Assembly (NCBI GenBank): GCA_048173955.1
Contig: DBEYOB010000059.1
Location: 1 to 8,755 of the forward strand
Length of the DNA: 8,755 nt
Reading direction: 5' to 3'
Source of the DNA: CAZUFB01 sp048173955
GTDB taxonomy: Bacteria; Actinomycetota; Coriobacteriia; Coriobacteriales; UMGS124
Shown here one piece after another: positions 1 to 4,769 of the stretch (position 1 is its first letter; each line of letters begins with the position of its first letter). The notes below the pieces were generated by a model. It was not told the DNA's origin, did not search any database, and saw only the letters and a list, made by a program, of their open reading frames with translations. Made by a program: the position numbers and the translations under genes.

Positions 1-1260
1 GCGCCCGGCGAAGTCGCGCGCCGCGAGCACGCGGTCCCTGAGCGCCGCGGTCGAAGTCGGCGCGCACCCTCCCATCAGCTCGGAGACGTCGGGCCTCTCG
101 AGGCCGACGACCATATCGATGCGGTCGATCAGAGGGCCGGCGAGCTTGGCGCGGTACGATGCGACAGCCGTCGCGGAGCACGTGCAGGAAACCGACGGGT
201 CGCCGAGGTGGCCGCACGGGCACGGGTTGCTCGCGGCAACGAACTGGAACCGGCAGGGGAAGGCGTACGACCCGTCGGCGCGCGCGATGCGCACGGTGCG
301 CTCCTCCATGGGCTGGCGCATCGCCTGCAGCACCATCCGGTTGCACTCCCCCAGCTCGTCGAGGAACAGGACCCCGTTGTGCGCGAGGGAGATCTCGCCG
401 GGCCGCACGGGGCTCCCACCTCCCAGCAGGCCGGCGGCGCCGATCGAGTGGTGGGGCGCGCGGAACGGCCTTAGGTGCGCCGCGACGCGCGGGTCGCCGC
501 TGTCGGCTATGGAATGCACGAGCGCCGTCTCGTAGTACTCCTCGTCGGACATCTCGGGCAGGATGCCGGGCACGCAGCTCGCCAGCATCGTCTTGCCCAC
601 CCCCGGCGGCCCGAGCATCAGGATGCCGAGTCCCCCCGACACGGCGACCGACAAGGCGCGCTTGGCCATCTCCTGCCCCGCCACCTCGCCGAAATCCCGC
701 TCTCGCGCCGCCTCGGCGGGAAGGTCGCGGCACGCCTCGTCCGGCTCGGAACCGAGCTCCCCGGCGGGCAGGAGGAACTCCGCGAGCTCCCCCACGACGC
801 GCACCTCGGCTGCGGCGGGGCACCCGTCGAGCCTGCCGCGCGGCCCGACGAGCCGAAGCCCCATGCGCTGGGCGAGGTCGGCGTAGGCGACGAGCCCCCG
901 CACCCCGACGACCCGCCCGTCCAGCGAGAGCTCTCCCACCACCAGGCATCCGTCGAGCCCCTCGGAGGGGATCTGCCCCGACGCGGCGAGGATTCCCACC
1001 GCGATCGGGAGGTCGAACGCCGTCCCCGACTTCTTCAGCTCCGCCGGGGCCAGGTTGATGGTGATGTTCTGGCGCGGGACCTGGAACCCGGCGGCGCGCA
1101 GCGCGCACCTCACCCGGAAGCGCGCCTCGACCACCGAGGCGTCGGGCCTGCCCACGACGGTGATTCCCGGGAGGCCCGACGAGATGTTGACCTCGACGTG
1201 CACGGGGCGCGCCTCCATCCCCCGCAGCATCGCCGTCGTCACCATGAACGCGGCGGGCAT
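1..1260 (-). CDS. comM: ComM/YifB-family AAA+ ATPase (Mg-chelatase-like), C-terminus cut off by window edge
   Basis: Partial gene: 420 codons are present and the C-terminus lies beyond position 1. In characterised relatives ComM is a hexameric helicase that promotes branch migration during integration of transforming DNA; YifB is the same family and was once called a magnesium chelatase. The N-terminal domain, about residues 10-165, has the family motif GLPGITVVGRPDASVVEAR at 29-47. The AAA+ core follows: Walker A GPPGVGKT at 217-224, the family signature FRAPHHSIGAAG at 266-277, and Walker B VLFLDE at 297-302. The Cys motif NPCPCG at 345-350 is followed by two more Cys, and then AGPLIDRID at about 374-382. 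The ATG at 1260 directly abuts the stop TAG of yraN, with GGGAGGG 4 nt upstream, so translation is probably coupled. The family is usually about 500 residues, so some 80-100 codons are missing. Identity is very secure; a role in transformation here is inferred. Confidence 0.95.
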   Translation of the reverse strand, partial: MPAAFMVTTAMLRGMEARPVHVEVNISSGLPGITVVGRPDASVVEARFRVRCALRAAGFQVPRQNITINLAPAELKKSGTAFDLPIAVGILAASGQIPSEGLDGCLVVGELSLDGRVVGVRGLVAYADLAQRMGLRLVGPRGRLDGCPAAAEVRVVGELAEFLLPAGELGSEPDEACRDLPAEAARERDFGEVAGQEMAKRALSVAVSGGLGILMLGPPGVGKTMLASCVPGILPEMSDEEYYETALVHSIADSGDPRVAAHLRPFRAPHHSIGAAGLLGGGSPVRPGEISLAHNGVLFLDELGECNRMVLQAMRQPMEERTVRIARADGSYAFPCRFQFVAASNPCPCGHLGDPSVSCTCSATAVASYRAKLAGPLIDRIDMVVGLERPDVSELMGGCAPTSTAALRDRVLAARDFAGR

Positions 1261-1938
1261 CTATCCCTCCCAGGCGCAGACGCCGACGTAGTGGTTGACG
1301 CGCGCCTTCTCGTGGGAGAGCACGTTGATCGCGACGACGTCAAAGCGGACGGAGTCGCAGTCCTCGTTCTTGCCCAGGTAGTCGAGGGTGATTTTGCGGT
1401 ACCTCCTCACCTTGTCCTCGTCGACCGCCTCCTCGGGGAACGCGGTGTCGCCGAACCTCGTCTTGACCTCGACGAGCACCGTCTCATCCCCGTCGCGGCA
1501 CACCAGGTCGGCCTCGCCGAACGGCGTCCTGCGGTTGCGTTCGAGGATCTCGTAGCCGCGCACCGCGAGGTAGCGCGTCGCAAGCTCCTCCCCCAGCTTG
1601 CCCAGCTTGCGGGGATCCCTCGCGTCGGTCGGCCATTCGACCCCCAGGACGCCGACGCCCAGGCAGCACATCCCGACCGGACGCCCGTCGGACATGCCGA
1701 AGCGCATCGGGGCGCCCCTGTCGTCGGCCCCTCCCCCGCAGGCATCCCCATCGCCGAAATCCTCGCCGCGGGGGTCCTCGTCGTAAGGCTCTTCGTCGTA
1801 CAGCCCGTCGTCGTAGGCGAGCCCGTCGAGGAGGTCGTCCTCGAATTCCAGGCGCCCGATGCAGACCTTGACCGCCGTCACGCCGAACCCGTCCTCCGCC
1901 CCCGCATGCTCCCCGAAGACTTCCCTTGCGTTGCCCAT
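1261..1938 (-). CDS. yraN: YraN/UPF0102-family nuclease-fold protein with an acidic N-terminal extension
   Basis: 225 residues. The C-terminal part from about residue 111 is a YraN (UPF0102) domain with a restriction-endonuclease-like fold: KLGKLGEELATRYL at 111-124, then GEADLV at 141-146 and VLVEVKTR at 154-161. The acidic residues of GEAD and the EVK triplet match the usual catalytic core of this fold, but the biological role of the family is not established. YraN proteins are normally about 110-130 residues, so residues 1-110 are extra. Residues 31-65 contain 17 Asp or Glu in 35 positions with interspersed Tyr and Gly, probably disordered; a short hydrophobic patch lies at 88-102. The ATG at 1938 was chosen because AAGGAG lies 6 nt upstream; an in-frame TTG at 2019 is less likely. 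The gene is first in a pair with comM, as in many bacteria. No signal peptide is seen. The domain call is secure; the function of the extension is unknown. Confidence 0.86.
   Translation of the reverse strand: MGNAREVFGEHAGAEDGFGVTAVKVCIGRLEFEDDLLDGLAYDDGLYDEEPYDEDPRGEDFGDGDACGGGADDRGAPMRFGMSDGRPVGMCCLGVGVLGVEWPTDARDPRKLGKLGEELATRYLAVRGYEILERNRRTPFGEADLVCRDGDETVLVEVKTRFGDTAFPEEAVDEDKVRRYRKITLDYLGKNEDCDSVRFDVVAINVLSHEKARVNHYVGVCAWEG
1265..1271 (-). promoter_or_regulatory. comM ribosome binding site inside the yraN 3' end
   Basis: GGGAGGG on the minus strand sits within the last codons of yraN, 4 nt before the comM ATG. Stop TAG and start ATG are directly adjacent (TAGATG). This arrangement favours re-initiation by ribosomes finishing yraN, so the two proteins are probably made in linked amounts. 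Confidence 0.6.
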
Positions 1939-1944
1939 GGCTGG

Positions 1945-1950
1945 CTCCTT
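1945..1950 (-). promoter_or_regulatory. Ribosome binding site that decides the yraN start
   Basis: On the minus strand AAGGAG lies 6 nt before the ATG at 1938. It fixes the start of the 225-residue form. The acidic N-terminal extension is therefore translated, unless an internal Met (residues 78, 82 or 90) is used; I did not find a comparable site there by eye. Confidence 0.7.
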
Positions 1951-2073
1951 CCGCCGTCTTGCAGGACGCGAGAAGCATGCCAAACGGCTCCCTAACGGGT
2001 TCTTACACAGCCCGCACAACCCTTACAGTCGTCGCCTGAGATGGTTCGGATTTAAGATAAAGCCTGGTAAACC

Positions 2074-2102
2074 ATTCTGTTAATTTTGAGTATTTATATC
2101 AA
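2074..2102 (-). promoter_or_regulatory. Candidate sigma-70-type promoter for yraN-comM
   Basis: Read on the minus strand: -35 TTGATA (5 of 6 to consensus, 2102-2097), a 17-nt spacer, and -10 CAGAAT (4 of 6, 2079-2074). Transcription would start near 2067, giving a leader of about 130 nt before the yraN ATG at 1938. An overlapping alternative -10 TATAAA exists at 2098-2093 with a poor -35. Found by eye only. Confidence 0.4.
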
Positions 2103-2122
2103 TTATCTCCATGTTCACCATA

Positions 2123-2152
2123 TCGACATCGCGGTTCGGGGAGTGTTAGAAT
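2123..2152 (+). promoter_or_regulatory. Candidate upstream promoter P1 for rplS (extended -10)
   Basis: -35 TCGACA (5 of 6) at 2123-2128, an 18-nt spacer, and -10 TAGAAT (5 of 6) at 2147-2152. The -10 is preceded by TGT, giving an extended -10. The start would be near 2159, with a leader of about 200 nt. Its -35 lies 20 bp from the -35 of the opposing yraN promoter. Confidence 0.45.
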
Positions 2153-2188
2153 CCGTTCATCAATCAACGTTTTACATATATTCGCAAA

Positions 2189-2211
2189 GTACGCGTCGGG
2201 CTGCGCCGTAC
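2189..2211 (+). other. Short hairpin in the long rplS leader
   Basis: GTACGCG at 2189-2195 can pair with CGCCGTAC at 2204-2211 with one bulged C, leaving a loop of 8 nt. No T-run follows, so it is not an intrinsic terminator. It would only be present in a transcript from the upstream promoter P1. Its role is unknown and it may be chance in GC-rich DNA. Confidence 0.25.
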
Positions 2212-2266
2212 GCGGGGCACGCAACCAGAGTTTCGCCATAATTGGACGCACATCCCGACGCCTCCC

Positions 2267-2295
2267 TTGCCCTCGAGGCGGTATTCGACTATACT
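2267..2295 (+). promoter_or_regulatory. Candidate proximal promoter P2 for rplS
   Basis: -35 TTGCCC (4 of 6) at 2267-2272, exactly 17 nt spacer, and -10 TATACT (5 of 6) at 2290-2295. The start would fall near 2301-2303, about 60 nt before the rplS ATG. An inverted repeat CGCCTC / GAGGCG (2259-2264 and 2275-2280) brackets the -35 and could be an operator. This is the best-placed promoter for rplS. Confidence 0.55.
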
Positions 2296-2304
2296 TTCAC
2301 GGCT

Positions 2305-2346
2305 ATGAAGAAATGGCCGCACAATTTGCGACCATGCGACGAGTAA
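2305..2346 (+). CDS. Possible 13-residue leader peptide ahead of rplS
   Basis: ATG at 2305 opens a 13-codon frame, MKKWPHNLRPCDE, ending in TAA at 2344-2346. The stop overlaps the AAGGAA (2345-2350) that serves as the rplS ribosome binding site. If P2 starts transcription near 2302, this ATG would be almost leaderless, a translation mode common in high-GC Gram-positives. No Shine-Dalgarno site precedes it. The first nucleotides can also fold: GGCTAT (2301-2306) pairs with ATGGCC (2313-2318) using one G-U pair. A frame this short can easily arise by chance, so this is only a candidate; it could instead be plain untranslated leader. Confidence 0.2.
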   Translation: MKKWPHNLRPCDE

Positions 2347-2361
2347 GGAACGGAATCAGCA

Positions 2362-2703
2362 ATGGATTACATCCGCGCCATCGAGCGCCAGCAGATTCGC
2401 GAGGATCTTCCTCAGATTCGCGTTGGCGACAACGTCAAGGTCTACTACCGCATCAAGGAAGGCGAGCGCGAGCGCGTCCAGATGTATCAGGGCGACATCA
2501 TCCGTCTCGCCGGCGAGGGTTCGCGCAAGACCTTCACCGTCCGCAAGATCTCCTTCGGCGTGGGCGTCGAGCGCACCTTCCCGGTGCACTCCCCCAAGAT
2601 CGCCAAGCTCGAGGTCGTGCGTCACGGCCGCGTCCGCCGCGCGAAGCTCTACTACCTGCGCAACAGGGTCGGCAAGGCCGCCCGTCTGCGCGAGGTGCGC
2701 TAG
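2362..2703 (+). CDS. rplS: 50S ribosomal protein L19
   Basis: 113 residues, the normal length for L19, which sits on the large subunit at the interface with the 30S subunit and helps form inter-subunit bridges. The family signature is complete: VGDNVKVYYRIKEGERERVQ starting at residue 21, the TFTVRKIS block and FGVGVERTFPVHSPKI in the middle, and VRRAKLYYLRNRVGKAARL near the C-terminus. The ATG at 2362 follows AAGGAA at 2345-2350; the spacing of 11 nt is on the long side. The gene has its own candidate promoters upstream and a strong intrinsic terminator 30 nt downstream, so it can form a monocistronic transcript. rnhB follows on the same strand after 92 bp, as in many Actinomycetota and Firmicutes. 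Nothing in the protein looks unusual. Confidence 0.98.
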   Translation: MDYIRAIERQQIREDLPQIRVGDNVKVYYRIKEGERERVQMYQGDIIRLAGEGSRKTFTVRKISFGVGVERTFPVHSPKIAKLEVVRHGRVRRAKLYYLRNRVGKAARLREVR

Positions 2704-2733
2704 AACCTCGCCCGCACGTCACACTGTGCAGCG

Positions 2734-2763
2734 AAGCGCCGTCCCGTCAGGGCGGCGCTTTTT
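2734..2763 (+). terminator. Intrinsic terminator after rplS
   Basis: AAGCGCCG (2734-2741) pairs with CGGCGCTT (2753-2760). A bulged T at 2742 and a further CCC/GGG helix close a GTCA tetraloop, and a run of five T follows (2759-2763). This is a strong plus-strand terminator. It lies only 32 bp before the rnhB ATG, with no obvious promoter between, so rnhB probably depends on read-through. Confidence 0.85.
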
Positions 2764-2782
2764 CGTATCCGGACCCTTTCTC

Positions 2783-2788
2783 GGAAGG
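2783..2788 (+). promoter_or_regulatory. Ribosome binding site that decides the rnhB start
   Basis: GGAAGG lies 7 nt before the ATG at 2796. The rnhB frame stays open far upstream, back through rplS to 2313, so this site and the rplS terminator are what place the start at 2796. Confidence 0.65.
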
Positions 2789-2795
2789 CGGTCGC

Positions 2796-3626
2796 ATGGC
2801 TCCCTCGGATTCCCCCTCCCCCACCCCGACGGTCGCGCAGCTGCGCGCCCGGCTGCACGACGCCCCCTTCGAAGACCTGCCGTCCCTGATCGGGCTCCTC
2901 GAGGCCGACGCGCGCAGCCAGGCGCGCCTGCTTGCGGCGCAGGCGCGCAGGCGCCTCGAGCGGGAGGGGCGCGAACGGGCGCGGGTCGACGGGATGTACC
3001 GGCTCGGCCGCGAGCTCGGAGGGGACGGCGTCGTCATCGGCGTCGACGAGGTGGGGCGCGGTTCGGTGGCCGGACCCCTGACCGTGGCGGCGGTCGCACT
3101 CCCCGACGAGCCGCGCATCTGGGGCATCGACGATTCGAAGAAGCTCGCACCCCACCGCCGCGAGGAGCTCGCCGCGCAGATCCTCGCTTGCGCCGCGGCG
3201 GTGGGGATCGCCCACATCGCGCCGGAGGAGATCGACGCCTGCGGCATGGCGGCGAGCCTCCGGGTCGCCATGCGCCGCGCCGTCGCCGACACGGGCGTCG
3301 CGGACCCGTCCGCCGTCCTCATCGACGGGGTACCCGTCCACGTCCACCCGCTCGAGGTCGCCGTGGCCCACGGGGACGCCCGCGTCGCCTGCATCGCGGC
3401 GGCAAGCATCGTGGCGAAGGTGACGCGCGACGCCATCATGGTCGCCGCCGACGACCTGTACCCCGGCTACCATTTCGCCGAGTCGAAGGGCTACGCGTCC
3501 CCGGAGCACATCGCCGCGATACGGGAGCGCGGCCTGTCCCCCTACCACCGGAGCAGCTTCTGCCGCAACTTCCTCGACGGGGCGGCTACGCCTCGCGATG
3601 GCGGGCCCAGTTGCGCGGAATCGTGA
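2796..3626 (+). CDS. rnhB: Ribonuclease HII
   Basis: 276 residues. RNase HII cuts RNA in RNA-DNA hybrids and starts removal of single ribonucleotides from DNA. The four metal-binding acids are present: Asp84 and Glu85 in DEVGRG, Asp177 in LIDG and Asp194 in HGDARV. DSKKL at 113-117, AASIVAKVTRD at 202-212, KGYASPEH at 231-238 and SPYHRSSF at 248-255 also fit. Residues 1-75 precede the catalytic domain and are largely helical and charged. An N-terminal extension of this length is known from Firmicutes RNase HII such as that of Bacillus subtilis (255 residues), unlike E. coli (about 198), so it is not a misplaced start. The last 16 residues or so lie past the usual end and include the codons that overlap dgt on the opposite strand. 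The gene follows rplS past a terminator. Identity is secure. Confidence 0.96.
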   Translation: MAPSDSPSPTPTVAQLRARLHDAPFEDLPSLIGLLEADARSQARLLAAQARRRLEREGRERARVDGMYRLGRELGGDGVVIGVDEVGRGSVAGPLTVAAVALPDEPRIWGIDDSKKLAPHRREELAAQILACAAAVGIAHIAPEEIDACGMAASLRVAMRRAVADTGVADPSAVLIDGVPVHVHPLEVAVAHGDARVACIAAASIVAKVTRDAIMVAADDLYPGYHFAESKGYASPEHIAAIRERGLSPYHRSSFCRNFLDGAATPRDGGPSCAES

Positions 3627-4656
3627 GTGCCTGGAAGGTCTGCACCGCGTAGCGGTCGGTCATGCCGGCGATGAAGTCGGCGACCTCGACAAGCCTTCCG
3701 TCGCCCTCCCGGCGGCGGTATTCGGGCGGGACCTCGTCGAAGTGGTCCATGTAGTAGTCGTAGAGGCTCTCGACGAGCCGGTTCGCCTTCGGCTCCTCGC
3801 CCTTCGCGTCCGAGCGCACGTAGACGCGTTCGAACAGGAACGCCCGCAGCTCCATCATCGCGTCCCAGACCGCCGCCGACATGCGGATGTCGCCGCAGCT
3901 GGCCGACGTCTCGACCATGTCGCGCACCATGGTCCCGATGCGCTCCGACGACGTCGCCCCCAAGACGGCGTGGGTGCTTCCGGGAAGGTCTCCCTCGGTA
4001 AGGATGCCCGCGCGGATGGCGTCGTCGATGTCGTGGTTGACGTAGGCTATGCGATCGGCCGTCGCGACGATGCGCCCCTCGAGCGTCGCAGCGCGCCGCG
4101 TTCCCGTGTGGCACAGGATGCCGTCGATCACCTCGCGGGTCAGGTTGAGGCCGCGGCCCTCGCGCTCGAGGTAGGCGACGACGCGCACCGACTGCTCGTT
4201 GTGCCGGAAGGGTCGGGCGCCGTCTTTCCCCTCCCCGCCCCCGTGCCGCGCCATGGCGCGCGACAGGGCGTCCTCTCCGGTGTGCCCGAACGGCGTGTGC
4301 CCCAGGTCGTGGCCGAGCGCGATCGCCTCGGTCAGGTCTTCGTTGAGGGCGAGCGCGCGGGCGATGTCCCGGGCGATCTGGGAGACCTCGAGCGTGTGGG
4401 TGAGCCGCGTCCGGTAGTGGTCGCCCTCGGGCGACAGGAACACCTGCGTCTTGTGGGACAGGCGGCGAAACGACTTCGAGTGGAGGATGCGGTCCCGGTC
4501 GCGCTGGAAGGCGGTGCGGTACGGGTCGGGCTCCTCCGGGACGGCCCGACCCAGCGACGAGTCGGAGAACGCAGCGAGCGGCGCCAGAACCGCATGCTCG
4601 AGAGATTCGCGCTCCTTCCGCGTCACGCACCTGAACCCGCTTTGGACCGCCCCCAT
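3586..4656 (-). CDS. dgt: Deoxyguanosinetriphosphate triphosphohydrolase-like protein (HD-domain dNTPase)
   Basis: 356 residues. Enzymes of this family hydrolyse dGTP, or several dNTPs, to the deoxynucleoside and triphosphate, and so affect the dNTP pool. The HD metal site is complete: His87 in LTHTLEV, His116-Asp117 in LGHDLGH and Asp201 in TADRIAYVNHD. Other family blocks are FQRDRDRILHSKSFRRLSHK starting at residue 50, FGHTGE at 123-128 and FRHNEQS at 150-156. The length and the short N-terminus resemble the dGTPase-like (type 2) branch more than the longer E. coli Dgt, so the preferred substrate is uncertain. ATG 4656 was chosen because AAGGTGG lies 6 nt upstream; a TTG at 4698 would sit inside the ppdK terminator. 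The gene follows ppdK on the same strand, 113 bp away. Its last 41 bp, counting the stop, overlap rnhB tail to tail. Confidence 0.95.
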   Translation of the reverse strand: MGAVQSGFRCVTRKERESLEHAVLAPLAAFSDSSLGRAVPEEPDPYRTAFQRDRDRILHSKSFRRLSHKTQVFLSPEGDHYRTRLTHTLEVSQIARDIARALALNEDLTEAIALGHDLGHTPFGHTGEDALSRAMARHGGGEGKDGARPFRHNEQSVRVVAYLEREGRGLNLTREVIDGILCHTGTRRAATLEGRIVATADRIAYVNHDIDDAIRAGILTEGDLPGSTHAVLGATSSERIGTMVRDMVETSASCGDIRMSAAVWDAMMELRAFLFERVYVRSDAKGEEPKANRLVESLYDYYMDHFDEVPPEYRRREGDGRLVEVADFIAGMTDRYAVQTFQALTIPRNWARHREA

Positions 4657-4662
4657 CCGCAA

Positions 4663-4669
4663 CCACCTT
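4663..4669 (-). promoter_or_regulatory. Ribosome binding site that decides the dgt start
   Basis: AAGGTGG on the minus strand, one mismatch from the ideal AAGGAGG, lies 6 nt before the ATG at 4656. It begins only 7 nt downstream of the T-run of the ppdK terminator, so terminator and translation start nearly touch. Confidence 0.65.
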
Positions 4670-4676
4670 CCCTTCC

Positions 4677-4724
4677 AAAAAAGGCAGGGGCGGGGCAAAC
4701 CGACTCCCCGGCCCGCCCCGCCCC
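4677..4724 (-). terminator. Intrinsic terminator after ppdK
   Basis: On the minus strand GGGGCGGGGC (4724-4715) pairs perfectly with GCCCCGCCCC (4696-4687), a 10-bp GC stem. After four more nucleotides comes a run of six T (4682-4677). The loop can form a further small CCG/CGG helix. The stem is followed by TTCAAG on the plus strand, so it works only for minus-strand transcripts. The 4-nt gap between stem and T-run may make it less than fully efficient, which would let some transcripts reach dgt. Confidence 0.7.
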
Positions 4725-4769
4725 TTCAAGCGACGTCTGTACAGCCCTGCCGGCCGCTCGTACCCGGCG

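Larger units (their letters stand above)
1939..2361. other. Divergent intergenic region between yraN and rplS
   Basis: These 423 bp hold no convincing ordinary-sized gene. The middle, roughly 2040-2190, is clearly richer in A and T than the flanking coding DNA, which is typical of a promoter region in a high-GC genome. It contains a candidate minus-strand promoter (2074-2102), two candidate plus-strand promoters (2123-2152 and 2267-2295), a short hairpin (2189-2211), an inverted repeat over the second promoter's -35 (2259-2280) and a possible 13-codon ORF (2305-2346). I see no tRNA cloverleaf. The L19 leader element is known from Firmicutes, but I cannot identify its consensus here. Confidence 0.7.

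Noticed and set aside
475..1995. A 506-codon open frame on the plus strand opposite comM and yraN
   Set aside because: It mirrors the minus-strand genes, which have clear family motifs and ribosome binding sites. Long antisense frames are expected in very GC-rich DNA, and its translation shows no recognisable domain.
1939..2019. Longer yraN starting at TTG 2019
   Set aside because: The added 27 residues are Arg/Cys-rich without a family match, and AAGGAG sits directly before ATG 1938.
2313..2795. Extension of the rnhB frame upstream through rplS (437 codons in total)
   Set aside because: The upstream part runs out of frame over L19 and across a strong terminator, and a good ribosome binding site sits at 2783-2788. 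Residues 1-75 of the chosen protein already match the known Firmicutes-type extension.
4657..4698. Longer dgt starting at TTG 4698
   Set aside because: It would begin inside the ppdK terminator hairpin and has no ribosome binding site; ATG 4656 has a good one.
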